The translations under genes and the position numbers were made by a program. The notes beneath the pieces are model-generated. The model did no database searches. It was not told where the DNA came from and was given only the letters and a program-made list of their open reading frames with translations. Shown here one piece after another: positions 46,678 through 54,838 of a stretch of DNA of 64,000 nt. Position 1 is the stretch's first letter; each line of letters begins with the position of its first letter. Origin of the DNA: Paenibacillus sp. SYP-B3998 (GTDB lineage Bacteria; Bacillota; Bacilli; Paenibacillales; NBRC-103111); assembly GCF_010820665.1 (NCBI RefSeq), contig NZ_JAAIKC010000001.1:62001-126000 (forward strand), written 5' to 3'.

Positions 46678-47826
46678 TTGCTTGCCAAACTAAAAAACAT
46701 AGATATCCCTATCGTTATTATTTTGTTTGCTTTCATGATTATTAGTACGATGATGGTGTACAGTGCATCGGTTGATCATCCGACCATTTCGATCAGCATA
46801 ACTAAAATTCTGGTCTTGTATGCCGTTGGCTTACTCGCTTTCTTAGGCATCAGCTTGTTCGATTATCGGGTGCTCGTCCGAGTAGCCCCCTTCCTTTACG
46901 GAGCGGGCATCATATCCCTCATTGCCGTCTATTTCTTTGGGGCCAAAATTCATGGCGCTCGAGGCTGGTTTGAACTTCCGGGTGGTTTGACATTCCAACC
47001 AGCCGAGCTAGTCAAGCTGATTCTAATTATATGCGTTACTGCTTTGTTAGCTAGGCGCGGGGGCGATGTCCTCCGGCTGAAGAGGGATGTTATTCCTGTA
47101 AGCGTGGCCGTTTTAATACCTTTTATTCTAGTGCTCATACAGCCTGATTTAGGTAATGCCATCATCTTTATCATAATCCTCGTTGGGATGATTTGGATTG
47201 GTAACATCAAGTATACGCATGTAATGTTCACGATTGTCATATTGGTCGGCGCCGGATTTTTGTTGCTTACCCTTTACAAACATTTTCATGAGCCATTGTA
47301 CCTTTCATTAGAGAAGTACCACTTCAGTCACTGGATGGATAGGATCGATACTTTCCTTTATCCGCAAAACGTTTCTGATGACGATAGCTACCAGGTGCGG
47401 AATGCCGTGCGCGCGATTGGATCAGGGGGCTTGGAAGGGGAAGGCTTTCTGAAAGGAACTTCGGTTCATAGTAACTTTATTCCTTTTGCCTACTCGGATT
47501 CGATCTTTGTTGTCGTTGGTGAAGAGTTTGGGTTCCGTGGCTCTGCTGTCCTGCTTTTGATTTACTTCTTACTGATCTACCGGATGATTCTTATTTCCAT
47601 TCAAAGTACGCAGCTAAGTGGTGCTTACATTGTAGTGGGCGTTGTTTCAATGTTCGTATTTCAAATTTTCGAAAATGTCGGAATGATGATTAATATCATG
47701 CCATTAACAGGTATTACGCTGCCCTTTATCAGTTATGGAGGCACGTCCTTGCTCATTAACATGCTATCTTTGGGCCTAGTGATGAGCGTCAAGCTGCATC
47801 AAGAGCGTGAACCCGAATTATTTTGA
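46678..47826 (+). CDS. rodA: FtsW/RodA/SpoVE family peptidoglycan glycosyltransferase, probably RodA
   Basis: 382 residues with about ten membrane helices. SEDS motifs include GARGWFELPGGLTFQPAELVK, LIQPDLGNAIIF, FIPFAYSDSIFVVVGEEFG and LPFISYGGTSLL. Placement after mreBCD-minCD supports the elongation-specific RodA rather than FtsW. It starts with TTG at 46678 after GGATGATTG, a modest ribosome binding site, seven bases after minD. Confidence 0.9.
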   Translation: MLAKLKNIDIPIVIILFAFMIISTMMVYSASVDHPTISISITKILVLYAVGLLAFLGISLFDYRVLVRVAPFLYGAGIISLIAVYFFGAKIHGARGWFELPGGLTFQPAELVKLILIICVTALLARRGGDVLRLKRDVIPVSVAVLIPFILVLIQPDLGNAIIFIIILVGMIWIGNIKYTHVMFTIVILVGAGFLLLTLYKHFHEPLYLSLEKYHFSHWMDRIDTFLYPQNVSDDDSYQVRNAVRAIGSGGLEGEGFLKGTSVHSNFIPFAYSDSIFVVVGEEFGFRGSAVLLLIYFLLIYRMILISIQSTQLSGAYIVVGVVSMFVFQIFENVGMMINIMPLTGITLPFISYGGTSLLINMLSLGLVMSVKLHQEREPELF

Positions 47827-47872
47827 AAAAACTAAAGATTTTGGGTAGTCTTAAAAATGATTCCCCTATGCG

Positions 47873-47909
47873 AAACGAGCCTTAGAAGCGATTCTAGAGG
47901 CTCGTTTTT
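47873..47909 (+). terminator. Intrinsic terminator after rodA
   Basis: AAACGAGCC with TTAGAA pairs with TTCTAG and GGCTCGTTT, followed by TT. Confidence 0.85.
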
Positions 47910-47946
47910 CTGCATTCTTAAACTTGAAAATCAGACTTTTGCAGTG

Positions 47947-47968
47947 GTCTCGATATCGGGGCTTTTTT
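47947..47968 (+). terminator. Possible second terminator in the rodA-spoIVFA gap
   Basis: GTCTCG, loop ATAT, CGGGGC with two U-G pairs is followed by six T. The 47827-48126 gap otherwise holds only this, the stronger terminator and the two leader hairpins; no gene is seen there. Confidence 0.55.
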
Positions 47969-48049
47969 CTTTGACCCCATCCACATAATCTTGTCCCTCT
48001 ACTCATAGGCTGTACTATGCAAGCTCACGATAGTAAATGCTTTCGAGAC

Positions 48050-48071
48050 GAGTTTTCCAGTTGGGAAACTC
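48050..48071 (+). repeat. First hairpin of the spoIVFA leader (H1)
   Basis: GAGTTTTCC, loop AGTT, GGGAAACTC gives a 9-bp stem. It is nearly the same sequence as the hairpin beside the lonB ribosome binding site, although here no ribosome binding site follows; it looks like a duplicated copy of the element. Confidence 0.7.
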
Positions 48072-48079
48072 AGTAACGC

Positions 48080-48118
48080 TTACGAAGAAAGTTTTACCCA
48101 AGCGAAACTCTTAGGAGG
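48080..48118 (+). promoter_or_regulatory. Recurrent 5'-UTR element abutting the spoIVFA Shine-Dalgarno (H2)
   Basis: TTACGAAGAA, then AGTTTT, loop, GAAACT, then CTTAGGAGG, 8 bases before the ATG at 48127. The pre-hairpin box is the same as at 54782. The stem here is 6 bp with a longer loop. Confidence 0.65.
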
Positions 48119-48126
48119 GGACTTCC

Positions 48127-49032
48127 ATGGAAGTCAAAGATAAAGTCAAGCAGCGTCGTTTGGAACGGCTACGGAATTTGCGCGAAACAACGGAAACCAG
48201 TACTGGAGCTGGGCGCACAATGAAGCCGTATGGTAAGGGAGAGGTCAGTCCTGCCGTTCGATCGACTCGCAGAGAGCAGGGGGTTCCGGTTTACACGGAT
48301 CCAGAATGGAATCGGCTCATGGAGGATCCCGAATTCGCATGGCGTCATAAGCTGCGGATGGATCCTTCGTTGATTGGTCGCGATGATATCGATGAGGAGC
48401 AGAAGAGCTTGTTTTCCCCTCCTACGCGTAGATCGATAGTGATCAAGCTGGTTATCAGTTGTGCACTTTTTGCAGCTATGTATGGCATGTTTCATGTTAA
48501 TCACCCCTTGGCTGTCAAAGGGAAGCAGTTTGTTACAGCATCCCTTACACAATCCTATGATTTCTCTTCGTTGTCCGCTTGGTATACCGAGCGATTCGGA
48601 GGATCGCCTTCGTTCATTCCAAGTTTTCATAATCGAGATGGAGACGAAGCGGTGAAAGTGAGTACAGCGAAGCGCACTCTTTTTTCTCCTGCGAAAGGGA
48701 GTATCTTGAGCCCTTATGATGGTACTTCTCATCTGGGTGTGATGCTGAATACAGCGGAGAATGCGCCTGTTTATGCGATGGATACGGGGCAAGTTATTTT
48801 TGCGGGTGTAACGACGGAAACAGGCTTAACTATAGTTATTCGCCACGCAAACGGTCTGCAATCCATTTATGGGCGAATAAGTGAGGCCCATGTCGAGGTG
48901 AATGATTGGATTAACCGTGGTGAAGCGGTTGGAAAAGTAACGAATAGCCGTACATCCAACGGAACTTTTTATTTTGCGGTTACAAAGGACGGGCACCCTA
49001 TGAATCCGACGGAAGTGATCACTTTTGATTAA
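48127..49032 (+). CDS. spoIVFA: Stage IV sporulation protein FA (SpoIVFA), degenerate M23 domain
   Basis: 301 residues. About 100 polar cytosolic residues, one membrane helix (about 103-122), then a LytM/M23-like domain (about 180-300) with SILSPYDGTSHLGVML, GLTIVIRHANGLQSIYG and NRGEAVGKV. The M23 zinc residues are absent (LGVML instead of HxxxD; no final HxH), so it is not a peptidase. It matches SpoIVFA, which holds the SpoIVFB protease inactive until the forespore signal. It overlaps spoIVFB by eight bases, implying coupled synthesis. The leader carries the recurrent hairpins. Confidence 0.85.
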   Translation: MEVKDKVKQRRLERLRNLRETTETSTGAGRTMKPYGKGEVSPAVRSTRREQGVPVYTDPEWNRLMEDPEFAWRHKLRMDPSLIGRDDIDEEQKSLFSPPTRRSIVIKLVISCALFAAMYGMFHVNHPLAVKGKQFVTASLTQSYDFSSLSAWYTERFGGSPSFIPSFHNRDGDEAVKVSTAKRTLFSPAKGSILSPYDGTSHLGVMLNTAENAPVYAMDTGQVIFAGVTTETGLTIVIRHANGLQSIYGRISEAHVEVNDWINRGEAVGKVTNSRTSNGTFYFAVTKDGHPMNPTEVITFD

Positions 49033-49900
49033 ATGGAGGGGAACAACGTATCGCTTTCATCCATTGCTAACACTCGTTTTCATAGGGGCGGCTCTGACTG
49101 GTTATTTTCTGGAAGCTGTAACACTGTTTGCTATCGTATTCGTTCATGAACTTGGGCATCTGGCTGCGGCCAGCGGCTTCGGGTGGAGAATTCGTGAGGT
49201 GCAATTGCTACCATTTGGCGGGGTTCTTATTGTGGATGAACTTGGGTCTGTTTCAACGAGGGAAGAGCTTGTTGTTGCTTTAGCGGGTCCGTTACAGCAT
49301 GTGTGGATGATACTGACCGCGATGCTTTTCCAATGGCTTGGTGTTGGTGAACGTGAATGGTGGAACTATTTCATTGAGGCAAATATAATGATTGGCTTAT
49401 TTAATTTGCTACCCGTTATGCCGCTTGACGGTGGCAAGGTCATGCAATGCTTGATAGGCTATGTTCTCTCTTACCATAACACGATTCTATATACGACATG
49501 GATCAGCATGTCCTTGAGCGTAGGCATTATTTGCACAGCGGTCTTCCAATTCGTAAATGGGCGCCTTCCATTAAACCTACTAGTCATCGGTGTCTTCCTG
49601 CTTGTGTCGAATTGGTATGCGTATCGTCAATTACCGTACCATTTTTTTCGGTTTTTGATGGCCAGAGGGCAGCGTGTAAGTCAACTGCTGAGAAAAGGTA
49701 CTTTGGCACAGCCAATCATTGTCACGTCTCGCCGCACAATGGCGGAGACACTAAAACTTTTTATGAGGGAGAAATATCACCTGATCTATGTCGTAAACGA
49801 GAAGGGACGCATACAAGCGATACTGCCAGAACAGCAGCTGGTGAGTGGTTATTTGGACGGAAAAAAACCGGGGAGTGCAGTTTCCGATCTTTTCATGTAA
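49025..49900 (+). CDS. spoIVFB: Stage IV sporulation intramembrane metalloprotease SpoIVFB
   Basis: 291 residues, site-2 protease family. The zinc motif HELGH is at 41-45 and the third ligand Asp135 is in NLLPVMPLDGG. About six membrane helices are followed by a C-terminal CBS-like domain (about 215-291). In B. subtilis it cleaves pro-sigma-K in the mother cell. The TTG start at 49025 lies inside the end of spoIVFA, with GGAAGTGA upstream. Confidence 0.93.
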   Translation: MIKWRGTTYRFHPLLTLVFIGAALTGYFLEAVTLFAIVFVHELGHLAAASGFGWRIREVQLLPFGGVLIVDELGSVSTREELVVALAGPLQHVWMILTAMLFQWLGVGEREWWNYFIEANIMIGLFNLLPVMPLDGGKVMQCLIGYVLSYHNTILYTTWISMSLSVGIICTAVFQFVNGRLPLNLLVIGVFLLVSNWYAYRQLPYHFFRFLMARGQRVSQLLRKGTLAQPIIVTSRRTMAETLKLFMREKYHLIYVVNEKGRIQAILPEQQLVSGYLDGKKPGSAVSDLFM

Positions 49901-49921
49901 AATAACTGTTGAGGTGAAAGC

Positions 49922-51085
49922 ATGAAGCAGCTCATAATCCACTGCGCACCTGAGCTTATACAAGCGGCATTGTTGGAAGAGAGTCGTCTTGTTGAGTATG
50001 ATACGCAGTATCCGCTTGATTCCCAAAGAGCAGGAAGCATTTATATGGGGCGAATCGTCAATGTACTTCCCGGTATGCAGGCGGCATTCGTCGATATCGG
50101 ACTTGCTAAGAATGCCTTTCTTTATATAGATGATCTGCTCCCTGTTCACATCGACAAACAGCCCAAGATTAAACCATCCATCACAGAGATTGCCGAAGTC
50201 GGGCAAACACTCCTGGTGCAAGTAACGAAAGATCCTCAAGGAACAAAAGGCGCAAGGGTGACGACGCATGTTTCCATCCCGGGGCGCTGGATTGTGTACA
50301 TGCCTGATGCCGATTATATTGCTATTTCGAGAAAAATTGACCTTGATGCCGAAAGACAACGCTTAAAACAACTCGCGGAAGGAAGCTTGCTTCCTGGTGA
50401 AGGTGTGATTATTCGCACTGGAGCGGTTGGACAAAGCGAGGAAGATATTCGCGATGACCTGCAAAATTTACGGGATTTGTGGAGTACCATCCAATCCAAA
50501 AGGGATGAGGTCCATGCACCCGCTCAGCTCTATCATGATCTTGATTTATTGCCTCGTCTTGTTCGCGACGTCATCACAGATGAGGTCAAAGAAGTATGGA
50601 TGAATAATTCGAAAATTTATGAAGACATGAAGCAACTGCTTCGCAAGCAAAATCCGAGTTGGCGTGGCCGGGTGGCCTTTTATGATAGAAAGGTGTCCTT
50701 GTTCGACCAATTTGGCGTGACTGATGAATTAAGTCGTAGCTTCAGACGTAAAATATGGCTGCCTAGCGGTGGTTATCTGATCATAGATCAGACAGAGGCT
50801 TTGACAGTAATAGACGTTAATACCGGCCGTTATACGGGTTCAATCGATTTGGAGCAAACGGTATTTGACATCAATCGAGAAGCAGCCATTGAAATTCCAA
50901 GATTGCTCCGCTTACGTAATATACGAGGCATTATAATTGTTGATTTCATTGATATGAATTTGGATAGTAACCGACTGGCTGTTATGGATAATATCTCGCT
51001 TGCGGTGCGCAAAGACCGTTCCAAAACGGTTATCGTGGGTTGGACGAAGTTAGGCCTTCTGGAGATGACACGTAAGCGTAAGTAA
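49922..51085 (+). CDS. rng: RNase E/G family endoribonuclease, short form
   Basis: 387 residues. An N-terminal S1-like RNA-binding part (GRIVNVLPGMQAAFVDIG, with AFLYIDDLL) is followed by the RNase H-like and catalytic DNase I-like regions. The magnesium Asp residues are Asp298 in IDVNTGRYTG and Asp341 in IIIVDFIDM. It should cleave single-stranded AU-rich RNA in processing and decay. The protein ends at EMTRKRK, where longer homologues continue into a CPxC zinc link, which is absent. B. subtilis lacks this gene. It lies between spoIVFB and rplU. GAGGTGAAAG precedes the ATG. Confidence 0.92.
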   Translation: MKQLIIHCAPELIQAALLEESRLVEYDTQYPLDSQRAGSIYMGRIVNVLPGMQAAFVDIGLAKNAFLYIDDLLPVHIDKQPKIKPSITEIAEVGQTLLVQVTKDPQGTKGARVTTHVSIPGRWIVYMPDADYIAISRKIDLDAERQRLKQLAEGSLLPGEGVIIRTGAVGQSEEDIRDDLQNLRDLWSTIQSKRDEVHAPAQLYHDLDLLPRLVRDVITDEVKEVWMNNSKIYEDMKQLLRKQNPSWRGRVAFYDRKVSLFDQFGVTDELSRSFRRKIWLPSGGYLIIDQTEALTVIDVNTGRYTGSIDLEQTVFDINREAAIEIPRLLRLRNIRGIIIVDFIDMNLDSNRLAVMDNISLAVRKDRSKTVIVGWTKLGLLEMTRKRK

Positions 51086-51099
51086 TTGAAAATAAAGCA

Positions 51100-51129
51100 T
51101 TGCATAGTAAAATGTTTCTGTGATATAAT
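51100..51129 (+). promoter_or_regulatory. rplU operon promoter
   Basis: TTGCAT and TATAAT are 18 bases apart, with an extended -10 (TGATATAAT). Confidence 0.7.
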
Positions 51130-51131
51130 AC

Positions 51132-51248
51132 TCGGAGTGTGTTGTTTAGGCATGCTGTAACCGCACGAATCGGGTTTAAGTACGGCGTTGGATTTATATC
51201 CTGGCCGTCACCTGGACAAGGCGAGTCTGAGACATGAGGAGGTAATTA
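51132..51248 (+). promoter_or_regulatory. Leader RNA of the rplU-prp-rpmA operon (L21 leader-like)
   Basis: A leader of about 115 bases separates the promoter from rplU. It has GC-rich paired stretches, such as CCTGGCCGTCACC with GGACAAGG, and ends in TGAGGAGGTAATT. Bacilli carry a conserved L21 leader here that is thought to autoregulate; identity is inferred by location rather than full structure. Confidence 0.55.
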
Positions 51249-51250
51249 AA

Positions 51251-51562
51251 ATGTACGCAATTATTGAAACAGGTGGTAAACAGTACAAAGTTCAAGAAGG
51301 CGATGTTCTTTACATCGAGAAATTGAACGCTGCTGAAGGTGATGTTGTTTCTTTTGATCGTGTTCTTGCAGTATCCAAAGAAAGCGGTCTGGTTGTAGGT
51401 GCTCCATTGGTATCTGGCGCTGCAGTTTCCGCGAAAGTGGAGAAACACGGCAAAGGCGCGAAAGTTATCGTGTATAAATACAAACCGAAAAAGAACTATC
51501 ACAAAAAGCAAGGTCATCGTCAACCGTACACAAGAGTGGTTGTTGAGAAAATCCAAGCGTAA
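51251..51562 (+). CDS. rplU: 50S ribosomal protein L21
   Basis: 103 residues, full length. Begins [14 protein letters not shown] and contains [19 protein letters not shown], the L21 signature that contacts 23S rRNA. The ATG at 51251 follows GAGGAGGTAATT; the upstream frame lies in the leader RNA. Confidence 0.98.
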   Translation: MYAIIETGGKQYKVQEGDVLYIEKLNAAEGDVVSFDRVLAVSKESGLVVGAPLVSGAAVSAKVEKHGKGAKVIVYKYKPKKNYHKKQGHRQPYTRVVVEKIQA

Positions 51563-51573
51563 GAGGAAGCCAT

Positions 51574-51927
51574 ATGATCTATGTGACCATAGAGCGGCTC
51601 TCACCGGATTCACCTCAAATCGCATCTTATGTAGTGGAAGGCCATGCTGAATATGACGAACCTGGCAAAGACTTGGTCTGCGCAGCGGTATCGGCGGTAA
51701 CGTTTGGTACTTATAATTCTATAGAGACTCTGACAGGTATCATTCCGATTCATGAGATGGAACTGGGATTTATGGATATAACTATTCCTGATATTCCTGA
51801 GGCAGATCATGTGAAGAGTGAGCAAGTTCAATTGATTATAGAATCGATGATCGTCATGTTACAAACGATTGAACAAAATTACGGTGACTATATAACGATT
51901 GAAACAACTTATCGCAAAGGAGGATAA
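51574..51927 (+). CDS. prp: Ribosomal-processing cysteine protease Prp (YsxB)
   Basis: 117 residues. Catalytic His24 in [13 protein letters not shown] and Cys36 in LVCAAVSAV are at the family spacing. Prp removes the N-terminal extension of L27 in Firmicutes. The target extension is present in rpmA, which follows four bases later. Confidence 0.95.
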   Translation: MIYVTIERLSPDSPQIASYVVEGHAEYDEPGKDLVCAAVSAVTFGTYNSIETLTGIIPIHEMELGFMDITIPDIPEADHVKSEQVQLIIESMIVMLQTIEQNYGDYITIETTYRKGG

Positions 51928-51931
51928 CATC

Positions 51932-52243
51932 ATGTTACAATTGAATCTTCAGTTTTTCGCTTCCAAAAAGGGAGTTGGTTCCACAAAGAACGGTCGTGAC
52001 AGTCACTCTAAGCGTCTTGGCGCTAAACGTGCAGATGGTCAGACAGTTACTGCAGGAAGCATTCTATATCGCCAACGCGGTACGAAAATTCACCCAGGTA
52101 CGAATGTAGGCATCGGTTCGGATGATACGCTTTTTGCTTTAGTACAAGGCGTAGTGAAATTCGAACGTTGGGGCCGCGATCGCAAAAAAGTGAGCGTATA
52201 CCCAGTTGATGTAGCTCCTGTGGCTGCAGCTTTAGAAGCATAA
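51932..52243 (+). CDS. rpmA: 50S ribosomal protein L27 with cleavable N-terminal extension
   Basis: 103 residues. Begins [10 protein letters not shown] and then [14 protein letters not shown]; Prp is expected to cut after FFA to expose the functional N-terminus near the peptidyl transferase centre. The start at 51932 follows AAAGGAGGATAACATC. Confidence 0.98.
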   Translation: MLQLNLQFFASKKGVGSTKNGRDSHSKRLGAKRADGQTVTAGSILYRQRGTKIHPGTNVGIGSDDTLFALVQGVVKFERWGRDRKKVSVYPVDVAPVAAALEA

Positions 52244-52284
52244 AAAAATCCCCGGCGAGCGATAAGTTCGCTGGGGTTTTTATT
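52243..52284 (+). terminator. Intrinsic terminator after rpmA
   Basis: AATCCCCGGCGAGC pairs with GTTCGCTGGGGTT, followed by T-rich sequence. Confidence 0.88.
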
Positions 52285-52351
52285 TATTTGAGCATGATTT
52301 TGCTTTCTGGTGTCAACTGTGCATGTGTATGGTGAATTTTACCAAATGTCA

Positions 52352-52360
52352 TGCTATACT
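52352..52360 (+). promoter_or_regulatory. Extended -10 upstream of the spo0B-like gene
   Basis: TGCTATACT is an extended -10, about 45 bases before the gene. The -35 region is weak. An imperfect palindrome, GGTGAATTTTACC, lies just upstream. Confidence 0.45.
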
Positions 52361-52403
52361 TGATAAACGGTTACTAAGCAGGTGAGAACGGAGCGAAGTG
52401 GCA

Positions 52404-53159
52404 ATGAAGCAAGCGGGCAGCGCGCAGGTATATCTGACAGCAATTGTGCTTATCGGATTAACTGGATTGATGTTTGTGGAACCCTGGGTAGTCAGGGCGG
52501 CTTTATTACTGATTACAGTACTTTGCGGTTATACCGCTTTCAAATTGGAAGCAAGCAGAATACAAGAAAGATGGAGCGAAGAGCTTCATCAGCAGGAGCA
52601 ACAGTCTGACACGAATGTGCTTAACATCGTCAATCGCTTGCGTCATGATTGGATGAATGAGATGCAGATTTTATTTGGCTATATTCAACTAAAGAAATTT
52701 GATAATTTACAGCCCTATATGGAAAAAATAAAGATGAATATGCAGCAGGAAAGTAACCTCTCCAAGCTGGGTATACCGTCGCTAATCGCTTTTCTGGTCC
52801 TGTTTCGCGTTCAATCCAAATCGTTGCAGTTAGAAGTTGCTCTAGATCAAGAAGTTAATTTGGGGCAGCTGCCGTTAGGTGGAGGTTTGATCGAGAACGT
52901 GGTTCGGAAAACAGTGGAAATCTTCAATCGGCACACAGCTATTGAAGCGGATGAGAGCGGTGTACTGAGTTTGGAGTTTGATGCTCAAGAGGATCACTTA
53001 CTGCTTGATTTTGTATATCAAGGATCTTATGATAGGGTCCAGCTTGAAGAAGCAGTGAGCCATATGCTCCTGCAGGCAGCAGGCTTGTATTCGTTAGAAG
53101 AGAATGAATGGCAAGAGGAAGAAGCGGTCGTCACTTTGCGGTTGCCGTTTCGTACATAA
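52404..53159 (+). CDS. spo0B: Spo0B-like phosphotransferase with N-terminal membrane helices
   Basis: 251 residues. Two hydrophobic helices (about 8-24 and 29-44) precede the Spo0B alpha-helical hairpin with the phosphorylatable His81 in NRLRHDWMNEMQILFGYIQL. The C-terminal half is a degenerate kinase-like fold without clear ATP motifs. Spo0B passes phosphate from Spo0F to Spo0A in the sporulation phosphorelay. The gene lies between rpmA and obg as in B. subtilis, but that Spo0B has about 190 residues and no membrane helices. Either ATG 52404 or GTG 52398 may start it. Confidence 0.85.
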   Translation: MKQAGSAQVYLTAIVLIGLTGLMFVEPWVVRAALLLITVLCGYTAFKLEASRIQERWSEELHQQEQQSDTNVLNIVNRLRHDWMNEMQILFGYIQLKKFDNLQPYMEKIKMNMQQESNLSKLGIPSLIAFLVLFRVQSKSLQLEVALDQEVNLGQLPLGGGLIENVVRKTVEIFNRHTAIEADESGVLSLEFDAQEDHLLLDFVYQGSYDRVQLEEAVSHMLLQAAGLYSLEENEWQEEEAVVTLRLPFRT

Positions 53160-53171
53160 TGAGGTGTAGGT

Positions 53172-54473
53172 ATGTTTGTAGATAAAGCGAAGATATTTGT
53201 AAAAGGCGGCGACGGCGGCGACGGCTTAGTTGCTTTCAGACGCGAGAAGTATGTGCCAGAGGGTGGACCAGCAGGCGGAGACGGCGGGAATGGCGGAGAT
53301 GTCGTTTTCCGCGTTGATGAGGGTTTACGGACACTAATGGATTTCCGTTATCAGAAGCATTTCAAAGCAGATCGCGGCGAAAAGGGACGTAATAAGTCTC
53401 AGCATGGTGCGAATGCCGAGGACATGATTGTGCGGATTCCTCCGGGAACGACGATTGTTGATGATGATACGCAAGAGGTTATCGCGGATTTGACGCGTCA
53501 TGGACAAGAAGTTGTAGTAGCTAAAGGCGGGCGAGGCGGCCGTGGTAACACACGCTTCGCGACGGCGCGCGTAACCGCTCCTGAAATTGCGGAGAACGGC
53601 GAAGAAGGCGTAGAACGCTGGGTTGTGCTTGAGATGAAGGTGATGGCCGACGTCGGTCTTGTGGGCTTCCCGAGCGTGGGTAAATCAACGCTGCTATCCG
53701 TGGTTTCTGCTGCGAAGCCAAAGATTGCAGCGTACCATTTTACAACGCTGACTCCGAACCTTGGAGTGGTGGATGTAGGGGATGGCCGAAGCTTCGTGAT
53801 GGCTGATCTTCCTGGTTTAATCGAAGGGGCCCACGAAGGCGTAGGACTCGGTCATGAGTTCTTGCGTCACGTGGAGCGCACGCGAGTGATCGTGCACGTT
53901 GTTGACATGTCAGCAGCTGACGGGCGTGACCCTTTTGAAGATTTCCTCAAAATTAATGAGGAAATCAAGCTCTACAATGCGAAGCTCGAGCATCGACCAC
54001 AAATTGTTGTTGCCAACAAGATGGACATGCCAGAGTCAGAAGAGAACTTGGCGCGATTTAAGGAACAGCTTGCTGCTGATGGTAGAGAGCTGAGCATCCA
54101 TCCAATTTCTGCTCTGACGCGTGGTGGCGTGCAAGAGCTGCTGTATAAGATTTCAGACATCGTGGAGAGTATTCCTGATGCGCCAGAAGTTGAAGATGTA
54201 GCGGATAAGGAAGAACGCAAAGTGTATCGATTCGAGAAGCGTGAAGAGAAGGATTACACAATTACTCGGGATAACGATGCATTTGTAATCGAAAGTCCGT
54301 CTATCGAAAAACTAATCAAAAGAACGAATTTCAGTACGCAAGATGGTATCGCTCGCTTTGCTCGAATTCTACGTAATATAGGGATTGATCAAGAATTGCG
54401 CAGCCGCGGAGCCGTTCACGGACAAACGATTCGAATTGGCGATTTTGATTTCGAATTTGATGAGAAGCAATAA
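53172..54473 (+). CDS. obgE: GTPase Obg (CgtA)
   Basis: 433 residues. A glycine-rich Obg fold (1-158; [28 protein letters not shown]) is followed by the G domain with G1 GFPSVGKST at 165-173, G3 DLPGLIEGA and G4 NKMD. The C-terminal OCT domain occupies about 360-433. It acts in 50S assembly and stress signalling and supports Spo0A activation. GAGGTGTAGGT precedes the ATG. It directly follows spo0B. Confidence 0.98.
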   Translation: MFVDKAKIFVKGGDGGDGLVAFRREKYVPEGGPAGGDGGNGGDVVFRVDEGLRTLMDFRYQKHFKADRGEKGRNKSQHGANAEDMIVRIPPGTTIVDDDTQEVIADLTRHGQEVVVAKGGRGGRGNTRFATARVTAPEIAENGEEGVERWVVLEMKVMADVGLVGFPSVGKSTLLSVVSAAKPKIAAYHFTTLTPNLGVVDVGDGRSFVMADLPGLIEGAHEGVGLGHEFLRHVERTRVIVHVVDMSAADGRDPFEDFLKINEEIKLYNAKLEHRPQIVVANKMDMPESEENLARFKEQLAADGRELSIHPISALTRGGVQELLYKISDIVESIPDAPEVEDVADKEERKVYRFEKREEKDYTITRDNDAFVIESPSIEKLIKRTNFSTQDGIARFARILRNIGIDQELRSRGAVHGQTIRIGDFDFEFDEKQ

Positions 54474-54483
54474 ATGAAAAAAG

Positions 54484-54517
54484 AAACACTTTTCCTTATG
54501 GGATGAGTGTTTTTTTT
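54484..54517 (+). terminator. Intrinsic terminator after obg
   Basis: AAACACT and AGTGTTT flank a 16-base loop, followed by a long T run. Confidence 0.75.
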
Positions 54518-54556
54518 ATTTCATCTAACTTAATGTGGTTTGATAAAGTAGGGGTC

Positions 54557-54739
54557 ATGAGGAAGGTTTTCAATTGGCGAAATCGTCGCAGAGAAGAAAA
54601 AAATGCTAAAAGTGATGCGACGTTGGGTGGAACAGAATCATCGTATCAGAAAGCTACAAAAACGGTGGCTATGGATATATTACTATCAAATAGTAGGATA
54701 ATAGATAGTTTACCAGAAAATATAAGAGTAACACCCTGA
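54557..54739 (+). CDS. Possible 60-residue orphan ORF
   Basis: 60 residues, basic N-terminus (RKVFNWRNRRREEK), polar middle, ending LPENIRVTP. Not recognised; no helix or signal. AGGGG is only two bases from the ATG, a poor site, and ATG 54533 has none. It may be a small regulator of the following gene, a relic or noise. Confidence 0.4.
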   Translation: MRKVFNWRNRRREEKNAKSDATLGGTESSYQKATKTVAMDILLSNSRIIDSLPENIRVTP

Positions 54740-54781
54740 AACAAGCATGTACATACGAATGTATATGTGGAGGGCATTTCC

Positions 54782-54826
54782 TTACGAAGAAAGCTTTTCT
54801 TCAAGCAAACGAAAACTCGTAGGAGG
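54782..54826 (+). promoter_or_regulatory. Recurrent 5'-UTR hairpin abutting the NlpC/P60 gene Shine-Dalgarno
   Basis: TTACGAAGAA, then AGCTTTTC, a loop of about 10, GAAAACT and CGTAGGAGG. The stem has one bulged C. A second small hairpin, ATAC/GTAT within ACATACGAATGTAT, lies about 25 bases upstream. Confidence 0.6.
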
Positions 54827-54838
54827 CTAGGACACACC

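Noticed and set aside
49498-49905. 135-codon plus-strand ORF within spoIVFB
   Set aside because: Alternate frame of spoIVFB, whose HELGH and LDGG motifs and CBS region are clear.
51086-51130. Frameshifted zinc-link of the RNase E/G gene
   Set aside because: No CPxC codons in any frame after the stop, and the rplU promoter begins at once.
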